The notes under the pieces were generated by a model. It worked only from the letters and a program-made list of their open reading frames with translations, made no database searches and was not told the origin of the DNA. The translations under genes were made by a program, and so were the position numbers. A stretch of DNA of 64,000 bases from Sphingosinicella sp. YJ22 (GTDB taxonomy: Bacteria > Pseudomonadota > Alphaproteobacteria > Sphingomonadales > Sphingomonadaceae). Below are positions 1 through 7,257 of this stretch, one piece after another; position 1 is the first letter of the stretch, and each line of letters opens with the position of its first letter. The stretch is from NCBI RefSeq assembly GCF_011320075.1, contig NZ_JAANPA010000009.1:1-64000 (forward strand), read 5' to 3'.

Positions 1-1
1 C

Positions 2-139
2 TGGCAACCGGAGCGGCTCGCAGCGCGCGCGACCAGGCGGCCGTCGCTCGCGGTCACCCTCCCGGCGGGGGCGGCGCTCGGCCTGCTCGCCGGCCTCACC
101 GGCACAGGCGGGGGCATCTTCCTCAGCGGCCGGCGCTGA
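2..139 (+). pseudogene. 3'-truncated end of a TSUP (TauE/SafE-type) permease
   Basis: An open frame enters from the left edge and stops at TGA 137-139. The last 45 residues contain a hydrophobic stretch and the motif GLLAGLTGTGGGIFLS (residues 29-44 of the visible part). This matches the glycine-rich start of the second half-repeat of TSUP anion exporters. A complete TSUP protein continues with a proline and three or four more membrane helices, but here the frame ends three residues after the motif (GRR, stop). The homology stops where the convergent BTAD gene ends (its stop lies at 123-125), so the gene looks truncated by rearrangement. The upstream part is outside the window. A frameshift or assembly error is an alternative. 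Confidence 0.5.
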
Positions 140-875
140 TCTCGCGGAACAGCGCCTGGGTCTGCGGCTCGGGGTCGACGCCGAGCTCGCGCGTCAGCGT
201 CTCGCGCAAGCCGTGATAATGGGTGAGGGCGGCGGCGGCGCGACCCTGGCGGGCGTGCGCGCGCATCACCGTGCGATGGGCATGTTCCTCGAGCGGGTCG
301 AGAATGAGCAGGCGCAGCGCCGCGCGCATCGCCGGCTCGCTCGCATCGGGACGCTCGCCATAAGCGGCGAGCAGGCGTCGCAACACCGACAGCGCGGCTT
401 CGCGCAGGCGCTGGCGCTCGACCTCCACCCAATCCTCGAACGCGGGCGCGTTGCGGATGGCGAAGCCGCCGAGGAAATCGCCGGCATAAAGGGCCGCGGC
501 GGCTTCGAGCCGCTCCGGATCGTCACCGGCGGCGTCGGCCGCGAGGAGGAAGTCGTCCACGTCGGTGGCGACCAGTCCATCGGGAATCGCGAGCCACTCG
601 CCGTCGCCGGCGACCGGCGCCGGCGCGTCGGAGTCAGCCTTGGCGCTTTCCGAACGGAGCAGCCACAGGGCCTTGCGCACGTGGAGGCGGCCCTGGTCGG
701 CGTCGGCATCCTCCCACAGCAGATCGGAGAGGCGCTGGCGGCGCGCACGCCGGTCCGGCTGCACGGCCAGATAGGCCATCAGCGCGAGAGACTTGCGGGT
801 CGAGAGGCGAGTCGGGTGTCCGGACGGCGACGACAACAGGCAGTCGCCGAGAAGCTTCAATTTCCAGGGGTTCAT
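123..875 (-). CDS. BTAD-domain transcriptional regulator (SARP-like)
   Basis: A 250-residue protein with an OmpR-like winged helix at about residues 5-95 (LSTRKSLALMAYLA, then a helix with LSDLLW and VRKALWLLR) and a bacterial transcriptional activator domain (BTAD) at about 105-246. The BTAD ends in the typical ELGVDPEPQTQALFREI signature. The architecture is that of SARP/AfsR-type regulators without the ATPase and TPR extensions; in proteobacteria such proteins are often stand-alone or fused to sensory modules. The target is not evident. Its 3' end overlaps the truncated TSUP gene on the other strand. A 238-bp region (876-1113) separates it from the aldolase gene, and I see no gene or clear promoter there. 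Confidence 0.85.
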   Translation of the reverse strand: MNPWKLKLLGDCLLSSPSGHPTRLSTRKSLALMAYLAVQPDRRARRQRLSDLLWEDADADQGRLHVRKALWLLRSESAKADSDAPAPVAGDGEWLAIPDGLVATDVDDFLLAADAAGDDPERLEAAAALYAGDFLGGFAIRNAPAFEDWVEVERQRLREAALSVLRRLLAAYGERPDASEPAMRAALRLLILDPLEEHAHRTVMRAHARQGRAAAALTHYHGLRETLTRELGVDPEPQTQALFREISAGR

Positions 876-1113
876 TCAATTTCTGTCAGTTACAAGCCCC
901 TGTGGGCGGCTGCCTAGCAGGGCCGTCGGGCGCTTTCCACGTTTTTTCCATGCTTCGCGCTACGCCGTCGGACATGGGGATGATGCAGTTGAACGGCAAC
1001 GGAAAGCCGCCAGCCTCCCTCTCCCCCAAGACGGCACACTCCCACCTGCCGACGGCGGCCGGCGGTTTTCCCAAGGGGTCGGGGCGCGTGCGCTCCGACC
1101 CCTTTCCCCCTCA

Positions 1114-1767
1114 TCACGAGCCGATGCCCTGGCCGCCTGGCGCGCGCAGCGCGTCGATGAAGGCGCGGCCCTGCTCGACGACCTGAGCGCCGGTCTGCCC
1201 CGGCCGGTAGAGCGCGCCGCCCAGCCCGAAGCCGTCGGCGCCCGCCGCCAGATAGGCCGCCATCTTGTCGGGCGTGACGCTGCCGACGACGAGCAGCGGG
1301 GCCGAGCGCGGGATCACCGCGCGCTGCGACTTGACCATGGCGGGCGAGGCCGCCTCGGCTGGGAACAGCTTGAGCGCATGGGCGCCGGCGCCGAGCGCCG
1401 CGAACGCCTCGGTCGGCGTGAAATAGCCCGGGCAGGACACCATTCCCGCCGCCGCCGTCGCCGCGATGACCGCCGGGTCGGCGCAAGGCGAGACGACGAG
1501 CCGCCCGCCCGCCTGATTCACCGCGGCGACCTGATCGACGCCGAGCACGGTGCCGGCGCCGATCAGCGCCCGGTCGCCGAGCCGGCGCGCCAGGCGGGCG
1601 ATGCTGGCGAGCGGATCCGGCGAGTTCAGCGGAACCTCGATGATGCGGATGCCCGCCTGGTAGAGCGCCTCGCCGATCTCCTCGACCTCGTCCGGAGTCA
1701 CGCCGCGGATGATCGCGACCAGCGGGCATTGGGCGAAATAGGCGCGGAATGCGGCGAGCGGCTCCAT
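1114..1767 (-). CDS. dgoA: 2-dehydro-3-deoxy-6-phosphogalactonate aldolase (KDPG/KDPGal aldolase family)
   Basis: A class I aldolase expected to cleave KDPGal (or KDPG) into pyruvate and glyceraldehyde 3-phosphate, in the cytoplasm. Family motifs are in order: VAIIRGVTPDE with the phosphate-binding Arg at 21, IIEVPLNSPDP with catalytic Glu44, ALIGAGTVLG, CPGYFTPTEAF, ALKLFPAE with the Schiff-base Lys at 133, and VGSVTPDKM. The EVPLNSP and GFGLGGALYRPG segments favour the phosphogalactonate (DgoA) branch over Eda. I chose the ATG at 1767 because GGAG lies eight bases upstream; an ATG at 1791 would add eight residues but has no ribosome site. Its partners (kinase, dehydratase) are not beside it. 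Confidence 0.85.
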   Translation of the reverse strand: MEPLAAFRAYFAQCPLVAIIRGVTPDEVEEIGEALYQAGIRIIEVPLNSPDPLASIARLARRLGDRALIGAGTVLGVDQVAAVNQAGGRLVVSPCADPAVIAATAAAGMVSCPGYFTPTEAFAALGAGAHALKLFPAEAASPAMVKSQRAVIPRSAPLLVVGSVTPDKMAAYLAAGADGFGLGGALYRPGQTGAQVVEQGRAFIDALRAPGGQGIGS

Positions 1768-1965
1768 CACGGCATCTCCGTCGACTGGCATGGCGGCGCG
1801 GCTTTGCGGCAGTTTCTGCTCATGATCGCTGGCGCTGTGCCCTTGCCGGGGGGCGTCCGTAAAGGGCGGATCGACCGGCTTCCGGCCCCGGTCTGGACGC
1901 GCTTCCGCTTAAAGCGCATGCTCCGGGCGCGGCCACCAGAGCCGCGAGGACAGGGAGGGCAAGCC

Positions 1966-2331
1966 ATGGGCACGCTTGAGATCTTCATTCCGATCGCGGC
2001 CATCATCACCTTCGCCGTCATCATCAGCTTCATCACCCGGCTGATCGCGACGTCGATGCACCACCGCACGATCCGCGAGGCGATGCGCAGCGATCCGACC
2101 AGCGTGCCGATGCTCGTCCAGAGGCTGGAGGCGCGCCAGCCCTGGGCCGACGCGATGCTCGGCTGGATCTTCATCGCCTTCACGATCGGCATCGCCCTGC
2201 TGGCGATCACCGACAGCGATGCGTCCGACCGCCGCGAGATGCTTCGCGCGGCGATCGTGCCGCTGATCATCGGCATCACGGTGCTCGCCTTCACCCATTT
2301 CGCAGGGCGCCAGAACGCCGACATGCCATGA
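1966..2331 (+). CDS. Small three-helix membrane protein (DUF6249-like)
   Basis: A 121-residue protein preceded by a good ribosome site (cagggaggg, eight bases from ATG). Three hydrophobic segments are visible at about residues 5-27, 63-83 and 94-112. A basic cytoplasmic loop (HHRTIREAMRSDP) lies after the first helix. This layout resembles the DUF6249 family of small inner-membrane proteins, often found near ECF sigma systems in sphingomonads, but no sigma factor is next to it here. I do not know its function. It stands alone between the divergent aldolase gene and the polyketide synthase. Confidence 0.7.
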   Translation: MGTLEIFIPIAAIITFAVIISFITRLIATSMHHRTIREAMRSDPTSVPMLVQRLEARQPWADAMLGWIFIAFTIGIALLAITDSDASDRREMLRAAIVPLIIGITVLAFTHFAGRQNADMP

Positions 2332-2425
2332 AGGGCGCGCGATCCCCGTGGCGCGCCCGAAACCGTGGCTGGGACGTTAAAACGGCAATCGCATGACGGG
2401 GCAACGTGCCGGCCGAGGATGACGG

Positions 2426-3496
2426 ATGAGCAGTAGAGGCGCGTACCTTAATGCCGTCGCCGGAGCGGTCCCCGATCACGACATCCACCAGGCCTATATC
2501 GATTGGGGACGGGCGCAGATCGGCGACCGGCGCCTGAGACTGCTGTTCGAGCGGATGGCGGAACGGTCGGGTATCGCGCATCGCTGGTCGATCCTGCCGC
2601 AGGCGCCGGGCGGCGGATCGCCGGTCGATCCCGGCGGCTTCTACGCCGACCGAATGCCGGGAACGGCGGAGCGGATGCAGCTCTATGCCGATGCCGCGCC
2701 GGAGCTGGCGCTGGCGGCGATCGGGCGCCTGCGTGAGCAGGTCGCACTGGACGGAATTACGCATCTCGTGGTGGCGAGCTGCACCGGCTTCGTCGCACCC
2801 GGCGTCGACCAGGTCATCGCGGCGCAGCTCGGGCTCGGCGACGTCGAGCGGACCCTGGTCGGCTTCATGGGCTGCTACGCCGCGGTCGCGGCGCTGCGGA
2901 CCGCCTTCCATATCGTGCGTTCCGAGCCCGCGGCGCGGGTGCTGGTGGTGACGGTCGAGCTGTCCTCGCTTCATTTGCGGCTTATGACCGAGCCGGAGCC
3001 GCTTCTCGCCGGCCTGCAGTTCGGCGACGGCGCCGCGGCGGCGCTGGTGACCGCCGAGCCCAAGGGCTTCGAGATGACCGCGCAGTTCAACGCGACCCTT
3101 CCTGAGTCGGACGCGCTCATCCGCTGGACGATCGGCGATACCGGGTTCGAGATGACTTTGTCCGGCGAAGTGCCGGGACGGATCGGCGCCGCGCTGACCG
3201 AGCCGCGCGTGCGTGAGCGGCTGCTCGACGGCTGGGCGCCGTCTGACGTCGACGCCTGGGCGGTCCATGCCGGCGGCCGCTCGATCCTCGACGCGGTCGA
3301 GCGCGGGCTGGAGCTCGCGCCGGACGCGCTCGACAGCTCGCGGCGAATCCTCGCCGATTTCGGCAACATGTCGTCGTCGACCCTGATGTTCGTGCTCGCC
3401 GACCTGCTCGGCCGCCCGGAAAAGAAGCGCGGCGTGGCGATCGCCTTCGGGCCGGGGTTGGCGGCGGAAGGGTTCCGCTTCGAGCGGGCGAGTTGA
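2426..3496 (+). CDS. Type III polyketide synthase (chalcone/stilbene synthase superfamily)
   Basis: A 356-residue condensing enzyme. The Cys-His-Asn triad is visible: Cys119 in VVASCTGFVAPG, His281 in WAVHAGGRSILD, and Asn314 in FGNMSSSTL. The segment GFMGCYAAVAALRTA is the usual thiolase-fold core. Such enzymes extend an acyl starter with malonyl-CoA and cyclise it to resorcinol, pyrone or acylphloroglucinol products; which one applies cannot be read from the sequence. It starts at ATG 2426 after gaggatgacgg. It is coupled to the following flavoprotein gene, whose TTG start overlaps this TGA stop, so the two probably act in one short pathway. Confidence 0.9.
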   Translation: MSSRGAYLNAVAGAVPDHDIHQAYIDWGRAQIGDRRLRLLFERMAERSGIAHRWSILPQAPGGGSPVDPGGFYADRMPGTAERMQLYADAAPELALAAIGRLREQVALDGITHLVVASCTGFVAPGVDQVIAAQLGLGDVERTLVGFMGCYAAVAALRTAFHIVRSEPAARVLVVTVELSSLHLRLMTEPEPLLAGLQFGDGAAAALVTAEPKGFEMTAQFNATLPESDALIRWTIGDTGFEMTLSGEVPGRIGAALTEPRVRERLLDGWAPSDVDAWAVHAGGRSILDAVERGLELAPDALDSSRRILADFGNMSSSTLMFVLADLLGRPEKKRGVAIAFGPGLAAEGFRFERAS

Positions 3497-4590
3497 GCGA
3501 CGGGCGCCGGATCGTCGAGGCGCTCGTGGTCGGCGGCGGACCGGCGGGCTCGGCGACCGCGATGACATTGGCGCGCGGCGGGGCCCAGGTCGAGCTGATC
3601 GAGCGCCAGGCGGGGCCGCATGACGTGGTGTGCGGCGGCTTCCTCGGCTGGGATGCGCTGGCCGCGTTGCGGCGGCTGGGAGTGGACGCCGACGGCCTGG
3701 GCGCGCGGCCGATCGCCCGGCTGCGGCTGGCGAGCGCGCGGCGCCTGGTCGAAACGCGGTTGCCGAAGCCGGCGGCTGGGTTGTCGCGTCGTCGCCTCGA
3801 CGAGGCGCTGCGTAACGCGGCCGAGGAGTCCGGCGCGGTGGTGCGACGGGGCCTGGCGGCGCGCGGGGGCGACCCGGCCAGCCTCATCGTGCGCATGGAG
3901 GATGGCAGCGAGATTCAGGCCGGCGCGCTGTTCCTCGCCACCGGCAAGCATGAGCTGCGCGGCCTGGCGCGGCCGCTCGACCAGCGGCGGCGGGGCGCCG
4001 TGGGCCTGAGGGCCGCCTTTGCGCCGGGTCCGAAGGTCGCCGCCGCGCTCGACGGGGTCATCGAGCTGCATCCGTTCGATGGGGGCTATGCCGGCCTGCT
4101 GCTGCAGGAGGATGGGCAGGCCAATCTGTGCATGTCGGTGTCGAGCGAGAAGCTCCGGCGGAGCGGGGGAGTCCGCGAGTTGCTGGAGGCCCTGGCGCGG
4201 GAGACCGCGCTTCTCGCCGAACGGCTTGAGGCGGCTTACGACGCGGCGTGGATCAGCGTCGGCAACGTGCCCTATGGCTGGCGCGCATCGGGATGCGTGC
4301 CGAAGCTGTATCGGGTGGGCGACCAGGCGGCAGTGATCGCGTCGCTCGCCGGTGACGGCATCGCGATGGCGCTGACCAGCGGCATGGCGGCGGCCGACGC
4401 CTATCGGCGCGGGGAAACGGGCGACCGCTTCCAGCGCGGCTGGTCGGCGCGGGCGGCGCGGCCTCTGAGGGTGGCGGAGGGGCTACGCTGGGCGGCGGAG
4501 ACTCGGCTGCCGCGGCGCCTGGCCATGGGCGCGATGGGCGTTGCGCCGGGGCTGGCCGGGCTCGCGGCGCGGCTGACCCGGATCGCCTAG
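3493..4590 (+). CDS. FAD-dependent oxidoreductase (geranylgeranyl reductase/monooxygenase-like)
   Basis: A 365-residue flavoprotein with an N-terminal Rossmann dinucleotide motif (VVGGGPAGSATAMTLARGG, residues 12-30) and an acidic end to strand 2 (ELIERQ). A later FAD-contacting segment, YRVGDQAAVIASLAGDGIAMAL, resembles the GD motif of geranylgeranyl reductases and aromatic hydroxylases. The start is TTG at 3493, overlapping the polyketide synthase stop as TTGA, so translational coupling is likely. By context it probably hydroxylates or oxidises the polyketide product (inference). Its TAG stop is part of a CTAG palindrome that also gives the stop of the convergent hydrolase gene. Confidence 0.8.
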   Translation: MSDGRRIVEALVVGGGPAGSATAMTLARGGAQVELIERQAGPHDVVCGGFLGWDALAALRRLGVDADGLGARPIARLRLASARRLVETRLPKPAAGLSRRRLDEALRNAAEESGAVVRRGLAARGGDPASLIVRMEDGSEIQAGALFLATGKHELRGLARPLDQRRRGAVGLRAAFAPGPKVAAALDGVIELHPFDGGYAGLLLQEDGQANLCMSVSSEKLRRSGGVRELLEALARETALLAERLEAAYDAAWISVGNVPYGWRASGCVPKLYRVGDQAAVIASLAGDGIAMALTSGMAAADAYRRGETGDRFQRGWSARAARPLRVAEGLRWAAETRLPRRLAMGAMGVAPGLAGLAARLTRIA

Positions 4591-5552
4591 CGGCCGGTCA
4601 ACGCTCCCGGCGCGTCGTCGCGCCACTGGCCGGACTGGCGAAATTCGGGGCGCACATGCAGGTCCTCGGCGGGCTGGGTCGCGTAGCGGGCCGGAGCGGG
4701 AGATGGCGTCTGCGCGCGAGTCGTGGCCGAGGCCAGCCAGGCGGGAAGGTCGCCCGTCGCGCCGCGCCGCGCGTAACGCACGGTGATGGGGTTGGGGCGG
4801 GCGATCGGCTCGGCGCCGGCATAAGCGGCGGTGAAGGCGGCGGGCGTGCCGGCGGCGCCGGGCAGCCGGTAGAAGAGGTGGTTGCCGATCACCGCGGTCT
4901 TGAGCAGCCGCGGCGCCCAGGCCGGAAGGACATAATTGGCATGGTAGAAGGTCGACAGCCCGACCGGCGCATGGACCCGGCCGGCGAGCGCCTCGGCGGC
5001 GAGGCGGCGGGCGCGGCCCCAGTCTTCTCCATAGGCGCCAAAGCGCAGCGATCCATCGCAGGTGAAGGTGAACTGGCAGCCGCCCCCGGCCCGTGCCGGC
5101 CCCTGGTAGACGACTCCGCACACGCTGTTCGGCCAGGCCGGATGGCGGACCCGGTTGAGCACCACCTGGGCGACCGCGCGCTGGCCGTCCTCGGGCTCCG
5201 AGCGCGCCTCGTAATAGACGGCCTGGGCGAGGCAATCGAGCGCACGCATGCCGGCGAGCGCGTCCATGTTGCTGAACGCGAGCGACGCCGCGGCGGGATT
5301 GAAGGCGCCTGCGAAGGGCAGGGCGGCGTTGGCGTCGATCGCTTGCGGGCCGGTCAGCATCGGTGGCAGCGACGGATCGAGCGCTGCCGTGTCGGTGACC
5401 GGGATGAGGGTGCCCGGCCGGGCGAGCCCGGCGCTGTCCATCGCCATCGGCGCGCAGGAGCCGGTCAGCGCGGCTACGGCGAGCGTCACGGCGAGGCCGC
5501 GCCGAGGCACGGGCAGTCTCCGCCTCCTACTCCTGCGCCTCGCTGGAATCAT
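4587..5552 (-). CDS. SleB-family cell wall hydrolase (hydrolase_2 domain)
   Basis: A 321-residue exported protein. The arginine-rich N-terminus (residues 1-19) is followed by a hydrophobic segment (20-31) and Cys33, so it may be a lipoprotein, although the lipobox (LTGSC) is not ideal. The hydrolase_2 domain runs from about residue 107 to 225: CLAQAVYYEARSEPEDGQ with the likely catalytic Glu115, AQVVLNRVRHP, SVCGVVYQG, and CQFTFTCDG. SleB-like enzymes are lytic transglycosylases or amidases that trim peptidoglycan; in sphingomonads several paralogues occur per genome. The tail beyond residue 240 is low-complexity and proline/arginine-rich. Confidence 0.85.
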   Translation of the reverse strand: MIPARRRSRRRRLPVPRRGLAVTLAVAALTGSCAPMAMDSAGLARPGTLIPVTDTAALDPSLPPMLTGPQAIDANAALPFAGAFNPAAASLAFSNMDALAGMRALDCLAQAVYYEARSEPEDGQRAVAQVVLNRVRHPAWPNSVCGVVYQGPARAGGGCQFTFTCDGSLRFGAYGEDWGRARRLAAEALAGRVHAPVGLSTFYHANYVLPAWAPRLLKTAVIGNHLFYRLPGAAGTPAAFTAAYAGAEPIARPNPITVRYARRGATGDLPAWLASATTRAQTPSPAPARYATQPAEDLHVRPEFRQSGQWRDDAPGALTGR

Positions 5553-5892
5553 GATCGCGCCGTCGCTCCGCGTCCGCTCGCCTTGTGATCTACGACAGGC
5601 CGGCCCTGTCCGCCCGCGCTGATTCCGCTCCGTCCCATCGGGGAACAGGCTGGCAGGAGCCGGTTACTCGCCCGCAATTGTGCGCCGGTCGTCGCTTCCG
5701 TCGCTTTCGTCGTACCGATGCAGCTTCGCCGAAGCTTCTGCCCCCGCGGTCGAAGCGGAGAGGCGTCCCGCGGCGGCTTGGGCCAGAAGGTCGATGCGGG
5801 TTCGGGAAGCCAGCACGCCCCTGTCACCTTCCCGGCCCGCAACCCGTCAACCAGGCCGACTTCCCCGGCCGCAGTGATGAAGGAGAGACGAT
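5553..5892. other. 340-bp intergenic region without a convincing gene
   Basis: This stretch lies between the divergent starts of the wall hydrolase and a small secreted peptide, so it should carry both promoters. A minus-strand frame (5549-5842) is open but arginine/proline-rich, has no ribosome site and overlaps the hydrolase start, so I do not call it. A purine-rich ribosome site (gaaggagaga) ends the region just before the ATG at 5893. I could not pick out a confident -35/-10 pair. Confidence 0.5.
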
Positions 5893-6075
5893 ATGCGCCT
5901 TGGTGCCATGATCCTCGCCGTCGCCGCCGCCGGCACGATGATGAGTGCGGCCGCGGGTCCGGATCTTTCGAGCGATGCTCGGCAAGTGGCGGTTGCGCCG
6001 TCCTACAGCGACCTGGATTTCGCCGCGCTCGACGCGCGCCAGCCGGTCGTCAGGGAGACGATCACCCGCCGATAA
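5893..6075 (+). CDS. Small secreted peptide, possibly UrcA-like
   Basis: A 60-residue protein with a strong ribosome site (gaaggagaga, three to four bases before ATG) and a typical signal peptide (MRLGAMILAVAAAGTMMSAAA, cleavage near residue 21). The mature part is about 39 residues and contains SYSDLDFAALDA, which faintly resembles the DLDL motif of UrcA-family periplasmic proteins, but it lacks the rest of that family. It is followed by an excellent intrinsic terminator at 6139-6175, which supports a real, separately ended transcript. Its function is unknown. Confidence 0.55.
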   Translation: MRLGAMILAVAAAGTMMSAAAGPDLSSDARQVAVAPSYSDLDFAALDARQPVVRETITRR

Positions 6076-6138
6076 CAAGACGCCCGCCGGCCAGCTGCCA
6101 CGGTCTGCCCACCCTCGCAGCTCCCGCTCCGGCGGCCA

Positions 6139-6175
6139 GGGAGGCGGCGACACGCCCGCCGCCTCCCATTTTTTT
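6139..6175 (+). terminator. Strong intrinsic terminator
   Basis: A perfect 11-bp G/C-rich stem (gggaggcggcg at 6139-6149 pairing with 6157-6167), a 7-base loop and a run of seven T at 6169-6175. It ends the transcript of the small secreted peptide and lies 52 bases before the next plus-strand gene, insulating the two. Confidence 0.9.
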
Positions 6176-6226
6176 CCCGGCCATTTTTTCCTAGACCCGC
6201 CTGACACGGCCTCCGATACGGGAGCC

Positions 6227-6526
6227 ATGTCCAGGCGGGTCTTGCTCATTCTGCCCTGCTGCGCCGCCGGCGCGGCCTGCGGCCCGAACATCGAGGCCGA
6301 GACCATCGCCAACCGCGTGGTGATGCTCACCAATGCCGAGGACGAGCCGCTCACCATCCACAAGATCGTCGCCAACGACCGCCCCGGCCGCTCGGAGTGC
6401 GTCGACACGCCTAACGCCCAGCTCGGGCCCGGCCGGACCTACACGAAGACTTTCTTCTACTGCGACGAGGTCAGCGAGGTGGACATCGAGACCGATCGCG
6501 GAACGGTGACGATCGACCTGGACTAG
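6227..6526 (+). CDS. Exported hypothetical protein, possible lipoprotein
   Basis: A 99-residue protein starting at ATG 6227 after gggagcc. The N-terminus (residues 1-18) is a short hydrophobic signal with several cysteines; AGAAC ending at Cys18 could act as a lipobox, but this is uncertain. The mature region carries two further cysteines (in SECVDT and FYCDEV) that could form a disulfide in the periplasm, and an alternating beta-strand pattern. No family is recognised. It converges on the LytTR regulator gene, overlapping its stop by four bases. Confidence 0.6.
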   Translation: MSRRVLLILPCCAAGAACGPNIEAETIANRVVMLTNAEDEPLTIHKIVANDRPGRSECVDTPNAQLGPGRTYTKTFFYCDEVSEVDIETDRGTVTIDLD

Positions 6527-7257
6527 CCGCGCCCGGTCATCTTCCTGACATTGTCGGCATAGCTCCGGCCAATGCGCTGCTCGGCGCCGTCGGGGAGGCG
6601 GGCGTTCCAGTGGCCGGCTTCGTCGCGGTGGAGGCCGACGATGGTGTCGCGGCGAAGGATCACCGAGCGGTGGACCCGGACGAACAGGGCAGGGTCCAGC
6701 TCCTCCTCGAGCTTGGCAATGGTGCGGTGGATCAGCCAGCTGCGGTTGCCGACATGGAGGCGCATGTAATCGCGCTCGGCGGTGATTCGCTCGATCTGGT
6801 CGGCGCCGATTCGGACGAGGCCGTGAAGCTCCGGCACCCAGAATTCCTCGACATAGCGGGGCGCCGGCGCGGCGGGGCCGGGGGCGCGGCGGGGATGCTC
6901 GCGGGCGCGTTCGAGGGCACGGGCGAGACGGTCCGGAAGGACCGGCTTCATCAGATAGTCGACCGCCTCGACGTCGAACGCCGCGACCGCGAAATTGTCG
7001 AAGGCGGTGACGAAGATGACGAGCGGGACGTGCGGCCGCCCGCTCAGCGCGCGCGCGACGTCGATGCCGTCCATGCCGGGCATGGCGATGTCGAGCAGGA
7101 CGAGATCGGGCTTCAATTCGTCGACCATCTGAAGCGCGGATTCGCCGTCATTGGCGGTGCCCGCGAGCGCCACGTCCGGCTGCTTCGACAGCAGGATCTG
7201 AAGCCGCTCGACAGCGAGCGGTTCGTCGTCGACGGCCAGGACTTTCAGGTCAGTCAT
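6523..7257 (-). CDS. LytTR-family response regulator (first pair)
   Basis: A 244-residue response regulator of the LytR/AlgR type. The receiver domain covers residues 5-115, with acidic residues Asp10-Asp11, the phospho-acceptor Asp56 (LVLLDIAMPGMDG) and Lys in MKPV. The LytTR DNA-binding domain covers about 140-240 (ERITAERDYMRLHVG, RTIAKLEEEL, RVHRSVILRRDTI). The upstream sensor kinase gene overlaps this gene by eight bases (7250-7257), so the two are one translationally coupled unit. Target promoters are not identifiable from the window. Confidence 0.92.
   Translation of the reverse strand: MTDLKVLAVDDEPLAVERLQILLSKQPDVALAGTANDGESALQMVDELKPDLVLLDIAMPGMDGIDVARALSGRPHVPLVIFVTAFDNFAVAAFDVEAVDYLMKPVLPDRLARALERAREHPRRAPGPAAPAPRYVEEFWVPELHGLVRIGADQIERITAERDYMRLHVGNRSWLIHRTIAKLEEELDPALFVRVHRSVILRRDTIVGLHRDEAGHWNARLPDGAEQRIGRSYADNVRKMTGRG

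Noticed and set aside
5549-5842. A 97-codon minus-strand frame upstream of the wall hydrolase
   Set aside because: No ribosome site, arginine/proline-rich composition and overlap with the hydrolase start make it unlikely to be a gene.
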